The notes: a model not told the origin generated them from the letters alone. DNA of 64,000 nucleotides from Kribbella qitaiheensis (GCF_014217565.1 NZ_CP043661.1:4340001-4404000); one strand, 5' to 3'; counted from the first letter of the stretch, positions 33,263-42,149 are shown. Numbers and translations are program-made.

Positions 33263-33631
33263 TCAGGCGCGTACCTGGGCCCGCCTGCGATGACGGAGTA
33301 CGAAGAAGCCGACGTACGAGATCACCAGCAGTGCGAATCCGACCTTCTCCGCCACCCAGGTGTAACCGGCCGGGTAGATGGTGCCGTCGACGTAGTGCTG
33401 GATGAAGCCTCCGTCGTACGGCTGCTCACCGCCGCGCCGGCGGAACTCCTTCTCCAGCGCGGTCACCGGGCAGCCGAAGTCGAGGATGACGATGCTGAGG
33501 TTCCAGACGCCGACGAACAGATGCGCCCAGATCACCCGTCGCCAGCGCCAGGCGAGGAAGCCGCCGATCAGGAAGAAGACCAGCAGCGCCCCGTGCACCA
33601 CCATCACCAGGTCAGCGAGGAAGCGGTACAC
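33263..33631 (-). CDS. DUF2784-family membrane protein
   Basis: The 122-residue protein has three predicted transmembrane helices and the DUF2784 features ADLVMVVHGALLVFFLIGGF, NLSIVILDFGCPVTALEKEFRRR and a C-terminal FALLVISYVGFFVLRHRRR. The conserved Cys-Pro-x-Thr in the central part is characteristic. Function unknown. Confidence 0.85.
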   Translation of the reverse strand: MYRFLADLVMVVHGALLVFFLIGGFLAWRWRRVIWAHLFVGVWNLSIVILDFGCPVTALEKEFRRRGGEQPYDGGFIQHYVDGTIYPAGYTWVAEKVGFALLVISYVGFFVLRHRRRAQVRA

Positions 33632-33641
33632 CGTGCCCGGC

Positions 33642-34298
33642 CTACTTCAGTGGCTCGCGGCTGAGCCCGTCGCGCACGGTCACCGGCGCGGGCGGCGAAT
33701 GCTCCGGCCGGATAGCGCCCATCAACCGCTCGACCGCGGCCGCCGTCTCGCTGCGCCACGTCACCGTCGACCGCAGATCGAGCCGCAACCGGGGATTGCG
33801 CGGATGCTCCCGTACGACGCCGAAGCCCACCGCGCGCAGGAATTCGGTCGGCCAGACGCATCCCGGTCCGTCCCAGCGTGAGTCGCCGAACGCCTCTACC
33901 GCGCGGAATCCCCGCTTGAGTACGTCCTTCGCGACCGCCTGGACCAGGATCTTGCCGAAGCCCATCCCGAGATAGCGCGGCTGCACCCGGCCGGTCGCGA
34001 GCACGATGGCGTCCGGGCTGACCGGGGCGGTGGGGAACGCCTGGATCCTCGGGAGATACGCGGCCGGCGCGTAGACGGCGTACCCCGCGGGGTCGTCGTC
34101 GACGTACAGGACGACGCCGGCTGTGCCCCAGTCGAGCAGCAGTTGGGAGAGCCAGGCCTCCTTCTCGAGGCCGGTGCCACCGGTGCGGCCGGCCTGGCGG
34201 GCGGCGACCGGGTCCAGCTCCCAGAAGACGCAGACACGACAGGCCGCCGGCAGCTCGCCGAGGTTGTCGAGCGTCAGGGGTTCCAGCCGGCGGGCCAT
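33642..34298 (-). CDS. GNAT-type acetyltransferase of the cwlM-parB region
   Basis: The 218-residue protein starts MARRLEPLTLDNLGELP, then CRVCVFWELDPVAAR, and has a GNAT core with VLYVDDDPAGYAVYAP and LGMGFGKILVQAVAKDVLKRG followed by VEAFGDSR. Homologues lie between cwlM and parB in other actinobacteria (Rv3916c in M. tuberculosis). ATG 34298 was chosen from family alignment memory; longer in-frame starts overlap the small membrane-protein gene upstream. The two cysteines CRVC may bind a metal, but this is speculative. Confidence 0.82.
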   Translation of the reverse strand: MARRLEPLTLDNLGELPAACRVCVFWELDPVAARQAGRTGGTGLEKEAWLSQLLLDWGTAGVVLYVDDDPAGYAVYAPAAYLPRIQAFPTAPVSPDAIVLATGRVQPRYLGMGFGKILVQAVAKDVLKRGFRAVEAFGDSRWDGPGCVWPTEFLRAVGFGVVREHPRNPRLRLDLRSTVTWRSETAAAVERLMGAIRPEHSPPAPVTVRDGLSREPLK

Positions 34299-34314
34299 CA
34301 GGACATCCGGGCCG

Positions 34315-34491
34315 TCATCGCGCAGCCGGGGCCGGTGTCCTGGCGTCAGGTGTCCGGGCCGCCTCCGGAGCGACATATCTCTGCTGCACCTTGGCGGCCG
34401 GTTGCCGTCGGAACAGCTCACCGGCGAACCCGGCCAGTACGCCGAGTAGTAGCCCTCCGAGGGTCCAGCCGAACGTCTTGCCCACGCTCAT
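34315..34491 (-). CDS. Small single-pass membrane protein (58 residues)
   Basis: Minus-strand ATG 34491 opens a 58-codon frame ending with TGA at 34315-34317, sixteen bases before the GNAT start. It reads MSVGKTFGWTLGGLLLGVLA, giving one transmembrane helix at about residues 6-24, followed by a basic GELFRRQP junction and a hydrophilic Pro/Ala/Arg-rich tail. An upstream GGAAGG could act as a ribosome site. The spacing to the acetyltransferase gene suggests an operon. No family is recognised. Confidence 0.6.
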   Translation of the reverse strand: MSVGKTFGWTLGGLLLGVLAGFAGELFRRQPAAKVQQRYVAPEAARTPDARTPAPAAR

Positions 34492-34692
34492 CCCGATCCT
34501 GCCTTCCGCAGCACTCCAGGTGTGCCGGGGCCGGGCGGCCGTCTCAGCTACCAGTCGGCAGCATGGTCGAACGTGCCCCTATAAGGCATGGTAGTGAGAG
34601 GTAGCGCCGATCGGCAGCCCGGGCACCCGACACGCTCGGCTACTTCGGCGTAATCTGGACCCTTCCCCTCGAGTCCGCCTTGGAGCCCCACC

Positions 34693-36003
34693 GTGAGTGC
34701 TGACCTGCCCGACGTCCGGCAGACCCGTCTCGACAACTACGTCGACCGGTACGCGGCACGGACCAAGGGCATGACCGCATCGGAGATCCGGGCGCTCTTC
34801 TCGGTCGCCAGCCGGCCCGAGGTCGTCTCACTGGCCGGTGGGATGCCGAACATCGCCGGTCTGCCGCTCGACGTGGTCGGCAGCGCCGTCCGCGATCTGG
34901 TCATCGACCACGGCGCGACAGCGATGCAGTACGGCTCAGGTCAGGGCGATCCGACGCTTCGCGAGCAGATCTGCGACGTGATGCGGATCGAGGGGATCGA
35001 CGCGCACCCCGACGACGTGGTCATCACGGTCGGCAGCCAGCAGGCGGTTGACCTGGTCACCCGGGTGTTCTGCGACCCGGGCGACGTGGTGATCTGCGAG
35101 GCCCCGTCGTACGTCGGCGCGCTGGGCGTGTTCCGCGCGTACCAGTGCGAGGTCGTGCACGTCGCGATGGACGACGACGGCGTCCAGCCCGAAGCCCTGG
35201 AGCAGGCGATCGCCGCGGTCCGGGCGGCCGGCAAGAAGATCAAGTTCTTCTACACAATCCCCAACTTCCACAACCCGGCCGGGATCTCGTTGTCGGCCGA
35301 GCGGCGCAAGAAGGTGCTGGAGATCTGTCAGAAGGCGGATCTGCTGGTGCTCGAGGACAACCCGTACGGCCTGCTCGGCTTCGACGGCGATCCGATGCGC
35401 GCGCTCCGGGCCGACGACCGCGAAGGGGTCATCTACCTCGGGTCGTTCTCGAAGACGTTCGCTCCGGGTTTCCGGGTCGGCTGGGTGGCGGCGCCGCACG
35501 CAGTACGAGAGAAACTCGTGCTGGCGCAGGAGTCGGCGACGTTGTGTCCGCCGGTCTTCAGCCAGCTGGCAATCTCGTCCTATCTGTCCCGGCACGACTG
35601 GATGGGGCAGGTGAAGCAGTTCCGGGAGATGTATCGCGAGCGTCGCGACGCGATGCTCGCCGCACTCACCGACAAGATGCCTGCGGCAACGACCTGGACG
35701 AAACCCGGTGGCGGGTTCTACGTCTGGCTGACGTTGCCGGCCGGCCTCGATGCCAAAGCGATGCTCCCGAGAGCGGTCACCGCCCGGGTGGCGTATGTGC
35801 CCGGAACCGCCTTCTTCGCGGACGGTTTCGGCTCCCAGTGCATGCGGCTCTCGTACTGTCATCCGACTCCGGAGCGCATCACCGAAGGTGTCGCCCGGTT
35901 GTCCGCGGTGATCAACGAGGAGCTCGAGCTCCGGCAGACCTTCGGTCCGCTGCCGGCCGGTCACGGCCACGACTACGACGCCCCGGGACCGGAGCTGAGC
36001 TGA
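34693..36003 (+). CDS. PLP-dependent aminotransferase, fold type I (aspartate/2-aminoadipate type)
   Basis: The 436-residue protein resembles the aminotransferase half of MocR proteins without the HTH: VVSLAGGMPNIAGLPLD, MQYGSGQGDPTLREQI, GSQQAVDLVTRVFCDPGD, YTIPNFHNPAGISLSAERR, LLVLEDNPYGLLGF and the Schiff-base lysine in YLGSFSKTFAPGFRVGW. The C-terminal PGTAFFADGFGSQCMRLSY binds substrate carboxylate. It is followed by the D-Ala-D-Ala ligase-like gene, so provision of an amino acid for wall synthesis is conceivable. Start GTG 34693. Confidence 0.87.
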   Translation: MSADLPDVRQTRLDNYVDRYAARTKGMTASEIRALFSVASRPEVVSLAGGMPNIAGLPLDVVGSAVRDLVIDHGATAMQYGSGQGDPTLREQICDVMRIEGIDAHPDDVVITVGSQQAVDLVTRVFCDPGDVVICEAPSYVGALGVFRAYQCEVVHVAMDDDGVQPEALEQAIAAVRAAGKKIKFFYTIPNFHNPAGISLSAERRKKVLEICQKADLLVLEDNPYGLLGFDGDPMRALRADDREGVIYLGSFSKTFAPGFRVGWVAAPHAVREKLVLAQESATLCPPVFSQLAISSYLSRHDWMGQVKQFREMYRERRDAMLAALTDKMPAATTWTKPGGGFYVWLTLPAGLDAKAMLPRAVTARVAYVPGTAFFADGFGSQCMRLSYCHPTPERITEGVARLSAVINEELELRQTFGPLPAGHGHDYDAPGPELS

Positions 36004-36135
36004 TGCCGTGCGCGCAAAGGTTGCGCATGGATCTTCGGGCGGCTCCGCGGTCCACCGACGGGTAGCGGTACCGTTCGAATGGGCCTCGGGACCGGCGCCC
36101 CGCCGGAGTCGCCCACGAGTGATCGGGAAAGTTCT

Positions 36136-37084
36136 ATGAGTGATCTGGGTCGAGTGCTGGTACTTGCCGGTGGGCTGTCGCACGAACGCGACGTCTCGCT
36201 GCGCTCCGGCCGCCGGGTGGCCGAAGCCCTGCGCAGCGTTGGCGTGGAGGTCGAGCAGCGAGATGTCGACGCGAGCCTGGTCGACCGGCTGCGCAACGAT
36301 CCACCCGACGCTGTCTTCCCGGTCCTGCACGGCGTCACCGGTGAGGACGGCGCTCTCCGCCAGGTCCTCGACCTGTACGGCGTTCCGTACGTCGGCGCCG
36401 ACGCGGCTGCTTGCCGGACCGCCTTCGACAAGCCGGTCGCGAGCACGATGGTCGGTGCGGCCGGTCTGCACACGCCGTCGTCGATCGTGCTCGGCCATGA
36501 CACCTTCCGCGAGCTCGGTGCCGCCGCGCTGATGGAGGCCGTGGTCGCCCAGATCGGTCTTCCTCTGGTGGTGAAGCCGGCTCGTGGCGGTTCCGCCCTC
36601 GGCGCGTCGATCGTGCGAGCGGTCGAGGATCTGCCGTCCGCGATGGTGAACAGCTACGCCTACGGACCGGTCGCGTTGATCGAGCGGTACATCGTGGGCA
36701 CCGAGGTAGCAGTGACGGTGGTCGACACCGGCGACGGGCCGCGTCCGTTGCCCGCCGTGGAGATCCAGCCGGACTCCGGCTTCTACGACTACGAGGCCCG
36801 CTACACCGCTGGAGCCACGCAGTTCATCGTGCCGGCCCCGGCTCGGCCCCGCAGTCGCCAAGGCTTGCGCGGACGCGGCGATCACTGCTCATCGAGCCCT
36901 TGGTCTGCGCGACCTTTCGCGATCAGACCTCGTCGTGGACGCTGAAGGCGTGCCGTGGTTCCTCGAGGTGAACGTGGCACCCGGGATGACCGAGACCTCC
37001 CTCGTACCGATCGCCGCCGAGGCAGCCGGCATCGAGCTAGGCGTACTCTGCCGCGACCTGTTGGCCGCCGCAGCAGCACGTTGA
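36136..37084 (+). CDS. D-alanine--D-alanine ligase-like protein, interrupted by a one-base frameshift
   Basis: The first frame (36136 to about 36835) encodes the ATP-grasp ligase N terminus and centre: LAGGLSHERDVSLRSG, VFPVLHGVTGEDGALRQVL, YVGADAAACRTAFDKP, LPLVVKPARGGSALGA and YDYEARYTAGATQF. It is then broken at a CCCC run (36836-36839). Removing one C gives VPARLGPAVAKACADAA and continues in frame through VPWFLEVNVAPGMTETS, the metal-binding end of the family, to TGA at 37082-37084, a normal 315 residues. The same kind of extra C occurs in three other genes here, so a sequencing error is more likely than decay. Confidence 0.85.
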
Positions 37085-37091
37085 GGTACTG

Positions 37092-37949
37092 ATGCCTGTC
37101 GCCCCCACCACCGAACCCGAGCCAACAGCCCCCGCCACCTCGGCGGCCCCTGTTGCCCCCGCGCGGTCGTTGTGGCGAACAATCCTCACCCCACGCTGGC
37201 TCGGCCTACTCGCTCTCGCCCTCGCGATCGCGGCCGTGATGTCCGTCCTCGGCGTCTGGCAACTAGACGTCTACCACTCAAAAACAGCAGCCAAAACCGC
37301 CGAACGCACAGCGGCCGCCCCGGTCTCCCTACAGTCCCTGTTCTCCATCGACGCCGGCCTCCCCTCAAAAGCAGTAGGCCGCCGAATAACAGTCACCGGC
37401 ACCTGGGCCGCCGCCTCAGACCAGCTCTACATCTCCCACCGCCCCCGCAACAACCAAAACGGCTTCTGGGTAGTAACCCCCCTACTCCTGGACCCCACCC
37501 CCGGCAGCAGCTCGACCGAAGCTGCCTCGAGTGGCGCCACCTCCTCCGGTGCGGTGATGGTGGTTCGCGGTTGGGTCCCCACCGCCTCGGAAGCCGCCGC
37601 AAAGCCTCCATCCGGCCGGGTAGAACTGACCGGCACGATCACCGCCTCCGAAGCCCAAGACGCCTCAGGCGACGCGACCAAGGGCCGCATCCTCCAGTCC
37701 CTGCGGATCCCGACCATCGTCCACCTGGTCAACTACCGCGTCTACGACGCCTTCGTAGTGATGTCCTCCGCGACCCCGGCCCCCACCGCCGACGCCCCCG
37801 CCATCGTCCTGGCCCCTTCCCCGCCAACGGACCACGCCGGCCTCCGCAACGTCGCCTATGCCTTCCAATGGTGGGTCTTCGCCGCCTTCACCCTCTGGAT
37901 GTACACCCGCATGCTCCGCGACACCCACCAGACCCCCACCACCACCTAG
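37092..37949 (+). CDS. SURF1-family protein
   Basis: The 285-residue protein has two transmembrane helices, one at about residues 37-57 (WLGLLALALAIAAVMSVLGVWQ) and one near the C terminus (FQWWVFAAFTLWMYTR). Between them is the exported SURF1 domain with GRRITVTGTW, LYISHRPRNNQNGFWVVTPL and VVRGWVPT, ending with HAGLRNVAYAFQWW. SURF1 proteins assist cytochrome c oxidase assembly, probably heme a insertion. It starts 7 bases after the ligase-like gene. A 55-residue Ser/Thr/Ala-rich stretch is inserted in the domain. Confidence 0.88.
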   Translation: MPVAPTTEPEPTAPATSAAPVAPARSLWRTILTPRWLGLLALALAIAAVMSVLGVWQLDVYHSKTAAKTAERTAAAPVSLQSLFSIDAGLPSKAVGRRITVTGTWAAASDQLYISHRPRNNQNGFWVVTPLLLDPTPGSSSTEAASSGATSSGAVMVVRGWVPTASEAAAKPPSGRVELTGTITASEAQDASGDATKGRILQSLRIPTIVHLVNYRVYDAFVVMSSATPAPTADAPAIVLAPSPPTDHAGLRNVAYAFQWWVFAAFTLWMYTRMLRDTHQTPTTT

Positions 37950-37993
37950 CCCCCTCCCCCGGCGCTCCCCGGCGACTCAGTCCGCACGGGCCA

Positions 37994-38272
37994 AGTCCGC
38001 GCAGTTCCGCCCGGCAAGCTCACGGCCGCGTGAACTGAGTCCGACCAGTTCCACCCGACCAACTCAGGCCACCCGGGCTCAGTCCGACCACTCCGCCCGA
38101 CAAGCTCAGCCGCGTGGATCGAATCCGACCAACCCCACCCGACCAACTCGGGATCAGTCCGACCAGTCCGCCCAAACAACTCAGGGCCGCACGGAGTCCG
38201 AACGGTTCCGCCCAACCGACTCAGCCGCGTGGAGTCCGACCGGTTCCGCCCAACCAGCCCAGAGCCGCGAGG
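37994..38272. repeat. Seven degenerate copies of a roughly 40-base repeat
   Basis: Units begin with AGTCCGACC(A/G)GTTCC or variants and continue CCCGACCAACTCAG plus a variable GCCGCGTGG tail; they start near 37994, 38037, 38079, 38121, 38155, 38195 and 38233. Unit lengths vary from about 33 to 44 bases. The tract follows the SURF1 gene and no protein-like frame runs through it consistently. Confidence 0.7.
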
Positions 38273-38803
38273 ATTGGGTCCGTTCACGTCAGCTCCATCA
38301 ACCCAAGGCTGCGCGGGGGCGATGCCCGACCGGCTCTGCTGATGGACTCGACCTCGAGCGACTCGACCCAATGATGTGCCCACGGCCGCCCCTCTCCCAC
38401 CGCGCGCCGCCGCTCAACTTCCCTCGGCCAACCGACCCGGTCCTTCCCCCCACCCGATGAGTCCGGGTCCGGAGTCTGCCGCCAGCCCGGTCCACCACCT
38501 CACCTCCCGTCCGAGTCGATCTGGTCTCCCGAGAAACTCGAGGCCACGCTCCGGGTGCTGGAACCCTCCGGCGTCCGGGAGTTGGTGCAGCCCGACATGG
38601 TCACGATCAGCCAGGCAGCCACTCCATCCCCGCCCGCACACTCCGCCAACCGCGCGCCGCCACGCCCGACCCCGCCTGACCGACCTGGACTGAGCAGCCA
38701 GCGAGTCATCCAGTGCTACGGCCACGGCGGCAGATCTCGCCCGCCCCCGGCTCACCGACTGGGGCGGGGTTGGTGCGGTGGTGGCTAGCGGTACCTTTTC
38801 AAA
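38273..38803. other. Gene-free stretch before the DUF3817 gene
   Basis: I see no supported gene in this C-rich segment. The frames that stay open on either strand are Pro/Arg/Ser-rich and lack any recognisable motif. Part of it resembles diverged versions of the upstream repeat. Confidence 0.5.
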
Positions 38804-39181
38804 GTGACCTCCCCCGTAGACCCCGCCAGCCCCGCCGGCACTTCAAGCACCAGCACCGGCACCACGCCCGCCATCTCACCGGCGACCCGCAGCGCTCTGA
38901 CCCGCTACCGAGTCATCGCCTACATCGTCGGCGTCATGCTGCTGGTCCTGCTCTTCGTGGCAATGCCACTCAAGTACCTCGGCGACAACCCGTCGGCGAT
39001 GAACGTGGTCGGCCCGCTGCACGGCTTCCTCTACATGGTCTACCTGCTAGCGACCTTTGACCTCTTCCGCCGAGTCCGCTGGAGCTTCCCCCGCCTGGTC
39101 CTCATCGCCCTGGCCGGCACCATCCCCTTCCTCTCGTTCTACGCCGAACGCAAGACAACTCACGAACTAATCCCTTCCTGA
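38804..39181 (+). CDS. DUF3817-family membrane protein
   Basis: The 125-residue protein has a Ser/Thr/Pro-rich N-terminal tail of about 30 residues and then three transmembrane helices: RVIAYIVGVMLLVLLFVAMP, VGPLHGFLYMVYLLATFDLF and FPRLVLIALAGTIPFLSFYAE. The central GPLHGFLYMVYL motif and the C-terminal FYAERK are typical of DUF3817. The GTG start at 38804 follows poor ribosome-site sequence. Function unknown. Confidence 0.85.
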   Translation: MTSPVDPASPAGTSSTSTGTTPAISPATRSALTRYRVIAYIVGVMLLVLLFVAMPLKYLGDNPSAMNVVGPLHGFLYMVYLLATFDLFRRVRWSFPRLVLIALAGTIPFLSFYAERKTTHELIPS

Positions 39182-39202
39182 CCCACCCCGAACCACCCCA
39201 CC

Positions 39203-39234
39203 TCGGCCGATGTTTCACATGAAACATCGGCCGA
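39203..39234. promoter_or_regulatory. parS-like site embedded in a 32-base palindrome
   Basis: TGTTTCACATGAAACA (39211-39226) differs from the parS consensus TGTTTCACGTGAAACA at one central base. It is flanked by TCGGCCGA on both sides, making a 15-base perfect inverted repeat with a 2-base centre. Following the DUF3817 stop (39181), the same sequence could fold as a terminator. Confidence 0.7.
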
Positions 39235-40594
39235 TTCGTCTCTAAATCCCTTTGTCGACAAATCCCTACCGTCGCTGGATAGGCGCGATCCCCCGCAAGC
39301 AATCCGCCCATATCCCCCAGCTGACCCCCAAAGCGGAAGGTCAGGCAGACATGGGAGGACTGCGGAAAGACGCGGATTGCGCGGCACCGAGAACGCGGGA
39401 GGTGGGAACCGGGCGCCGGCAGGCCATGTTCGGCCGATACCCCAGGCTGTCGATGGGCCGAGGAGCGGGGCAAGTGGTGGATCGCCGCGGCGATCAGTGG
39501 AAGCGCCGAGGCTGAGCGGGGTGGAAGCGTGAGCGGAAAGCCGGGAGGCCGGAAGCAGAAAGTTGCGCTCGGGAGCGGGAACTCGGCTGGGGCGGAGCGC
39601 GGCCAGCGGGCAGCCCGAGCCGGACCGGGTGGCCGGGGCCGGGGCCCGGTGCCGGATCCAAGCAGGGTGCGGGATCCGAGTGCAGTTCCGGGAGACGGGG
39701 GCGGGCGCGAGATCCAAGCACGGGCGCGGGATCCGGGGGGTACACGATGTCGCCGGCCGGCGCCGCGCCCGCCGGGTGCGGGAGACCGGGAGCGGGTGGC
39801 CGGGTCCGGGCACGGATCCGGCAGGAGGCGGATGCGGGCGACCGGGGCGGGCGCAGGATCCGGGCGCGGTGCACACGCGAGTGCCGGGTATGGGTGCGGG
39901 AGCCGACGGCGGGGCCGGTGCCGGGCGCGGGATCGAAGCACGGGTGCGCCGGTATAGGTGCGGGAGCCCGGGGCGGGGCCGGTGCCGGGCGCGGGATCGA
40001 AGCACGGGTGCGCCGGTATAGGTGCGGGAGCCCGGGGCGGGGCCGGTGCCGGGCGCGGGATCGAAGCACGGGTGCTGGAATGGGCGTGGGAGCCGGAGCG
40101 GCGGGCCGGTGCCGGGTGCGGGATCGAAGTACGGGTGCGGGATCCGGGTACGGGAGACCTGGAGCGGCAGGCCAGGCGCCGATCCGGCTGCAGGAGGCCG
40201 GCAGCGGAAGCCGGATGCGGGAGGCCGGGGTCGGGAGGCGGATGCAGGTTGGCCGCAAGCGGGTCCCGTGAACCGCGAGTCGGCGATGGACGGCGGAGAG
40301 GCGGACGGGAGGCGGGCCGAGAGGCATCGCTGTCGGGCAGCGGCACTGGTCACACCCGCTCGAACAGGTCGGATGCTGTGATCACCACATTGCTCAGCCC
40401 GAGATGAGAGGCGGAAGCGGGAAACCGGGAGCCGGAAGCGGGTGGGGCGAAGCCGAATCCGGAAGTGGTTGGAGAGCTGGCAAGTGAGGGGCCGGGGATC
40501 GGGGCGGCGGGGCGACGAGGGACGGCCTTGGGGCAGAACGTTGGGCCGAGTCGGTAGCGGTCGTGAGTCGGGCGGTTGTAGGAGGTGACTGGGG
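39235..40594. other. G-skewed, gene-free repeat-rich region
   Basis: The plus strand is heavily enriched in G and A across most of this stretch, with endless variants of GGTGCGGGATCCGGG and GGAGGCGGAAGC. Long frames on the minus strand are Pro/Arg/Ser-rich mirror translations without motifs. Apart from the 64-base tandem repeat listed separately I see no gene or RNA here. Confidence 0.6.
39893..40075. repeat. Nearly three copies of a 64-base tandem repeat
   Basis: Units begin with GGTGCGGGAGCC at 39893, 39957 and 40021, a strict 64-base period. Units two and three are identical over about 55 bases before unit three diverges near 40075; unit one differs at a few positions (GACGGCGGGG for CGGGGCGGGG). 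Upstream and downstream are more diverged relatives of the same unit. Confidence 0.85.
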
Positions 40595-40941
40595 TCAGGC
40601 TGAGCCGATGACTTCAATCTCTAGGCGTGCGCCGAAGAGGCTGATCTGCCGACGGTCGACCGTTGTCAGGCCGGCGCTCTTGGCTTCCGTCACGCGTCTA
40701 TCCGCGAAGGTGCGAAGAACGAGTGCGCGACCGTCGGGCCGGAGTACTCGCCGAAGCTCGTGCCAGAACCGAGCCGGGTGGCGCTTCCGCGAGCCTGTCG
40801 CTCTTACCTGCCGATCCCATGGTGGGTTGGTGCTGGCTCAGTCCACCGACGTGGCGGCCAGCGACAATGGGCCGGCGTCCGCAGCCACCCACCTGGTCCT
40901 CGTGCCGGCTTGGCTGTCGATGAGGAGATCGCGTGGGTATG
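40595..40941 (-). pseudogene. C-terminal remnant of a SAM-dependent RNA/DNA methyltransferase
   Basis: Read from 40941 leftwards the frame gives YPRDLLIDSQAGTRTRWVAA, DAGPLSLAATSVD, an in-frame TGA (40838-40840), then ASTNPPWDRQVRA, FWHELRRVLRPDGRALVLRT, and ends with LTTVDRRQISLFGARLEIEV before TGA at 40595. NPPW is motif IV of N-methyltransferases and the RRVLRPDGR strand-helix is typical; the set resembles TRM11-like enzymes. The internal stop looks like a CGA to TGA change. The N-terminal two-thirds are absent. Confidence 0.75.
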
Positions 40942-40984
40942 TGACTGTCGAGCGGCGAGTTGTCGTCCGGGGCTGGCTGCTTGG

Positions 40985-41513
40985 AGGTTGTTGGCCAGGG
41001 GAAGTTCAGCGGCTTCGTGTTCGCCTGCCACTGGTGGCTCAGGTTGCGTAGGGTCCCGGTCGCGCGGTCGAGGTCTGTGTCGAGGTGGAGACACGGGTCC
41101 GTTCGCGTGACGCCCCACATTTCGCGAGCTTCGGCGTATGGCGCTGCGCGCTCTGCCTCGGCTGCTTTGTGGCTGACGCCGCTGAGGGATTCGCTCATGC
41201 CGATGCTGTTCCGCGCCTTCAGGATCCGAACGCTGCGGGCCTTGGCATCGTGGCGCTTCTTTCCCGCTGTTTTGCTCCATGCTTTCGAAGACCGCACCGA
41301 CCGCGATGCACTCGAAGACGCCGTCGGGCATTCCTAGTTCGCGCTCGACGACGGCGTGGGCGAGATCGTGAGGCACTCAATGCTTGCGCGACTAGGAGAG
41401 CAAGGTGAGTTCCGCGCCGTTTGCCCTTCGGATCAAAGTGAGGCACTCGCCACCGCGCGGGTCATGCACGAACGTCAGTCGCGTACGTCCACCCTGACTC
41501 CTCCCCTTCCTCA
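40985..41513 (-). pseudogene. Decayed gene for a conserved actinobacterial protein (PHDLAH family)
   Basis: The minus-strand frame gives TFVHDPRGGECLTLIRRANG and AELTLLS, then stops (TAG at 41391-41393, TGA at 41377-41379), continuing in frame with VPHDLAHAVVERELGMPDGV and FECIAVGAVFESMEQ. A shift near 41260 leads into KKRHDAKARSVRILKARN, SIGMSESLSGVSHKAAEAE and LRNLSHQWQA, ending near LNFPWP. I recall intact relatives with VPHDLAHAVxEREFG as small conserved hypothetical proteins of unknown function. Two stops and a frameshift make this a pseudogene. Confidence 0.7.
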
Positions 41514-41553
41514 CCCCCCAATTTTCGGCAGGCGCCAACCGGCCACCCGACCC

Positions 41554-41567
41554 GTTTCACGTGAAAC
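41554..41567. promoter_or_regulatory. parS site
   Basis: GTTTCACGTGAAAC is the exact 14-base core of the bacterial centromere sequence bound by ParB. It lies in non-coding DNA about 1.9 kb from parB. Confidence 0.9.
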
Positions 41568-42133
41568 TCGACCCATCCGCGCGGGTGCGGCGAAGCATCT
41601 GGCGTTGTCGTATTTGTCGAACGTCTAGTGGCTTCCCCGGCTCCGCTTTGCCGCCGTTCCCCCCGGAGACCGCCATCCCTCCCCCGGACACAGTCGGTCC
41701 GCGCGTGCTGCGAAGGCAGTGTGGTCCGGCAGTCTCACTGAATGCTCGCATCCGCACCCGCGCGTCCGAGCGGCGGATCTGTCTGCGCTCGTTGGCGGAT
41801 CTAGATGGGTGGGCGCTGGCGCATCCGCCAGCGGTCCTACCCGCGAGACGAACGCAGCGCAGATCTGCCTGCCCGGCGCGCCGCTGCCGGGCGCCCCCTC
41901 GCGTCGCGGCTTCCCAGCGCGGCTTGCCGGCGCCACTACCGGCGCCACTATCCGGCTTCCCGGCGCGGCTTCCAGGTGCGGTTGTCGGCGCGGTTGTCGG
42001 CGCGGTTGTCCGGCGCTCCCAGCAGGAGCCCTCTGCCGGAGTCCTCGCCCCGGGCCCTCTCCCGGTGCCCCTTGCCCGCACCGTGGCCCCGACCGTTTGC
42101 GAGCTTTTCATGCGTGTCGCCAACGCGTGGGCA

Positions 42134-42149
42134 TGTTTCACGTGGAACA
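42134..42149. promoter_or_regulatory. parS site, one mismatch
   Basis: TGTTTCACGTGGAACA differs from the 16-base consensus by a single base (G for A in the right arm). It is non-coding and 1.3 kb from parB. Confidence 0.8.

Noticed and set aside
37172..38038. Overlapping 288-codon plus-strand frame inside SURF1
   Set aside because: It is a Pro/Arg/His-rich out-of-frame shadow; the SURF1 frame has transmembrane helices and family motifs.
39102..40617. Minus-strand Pro/Arg/Ser-rich frames of 400-485 codons
   Set aside because: They are the antisense of G-rich repeats, overlap each other in several frames and contain no recognisable motif.
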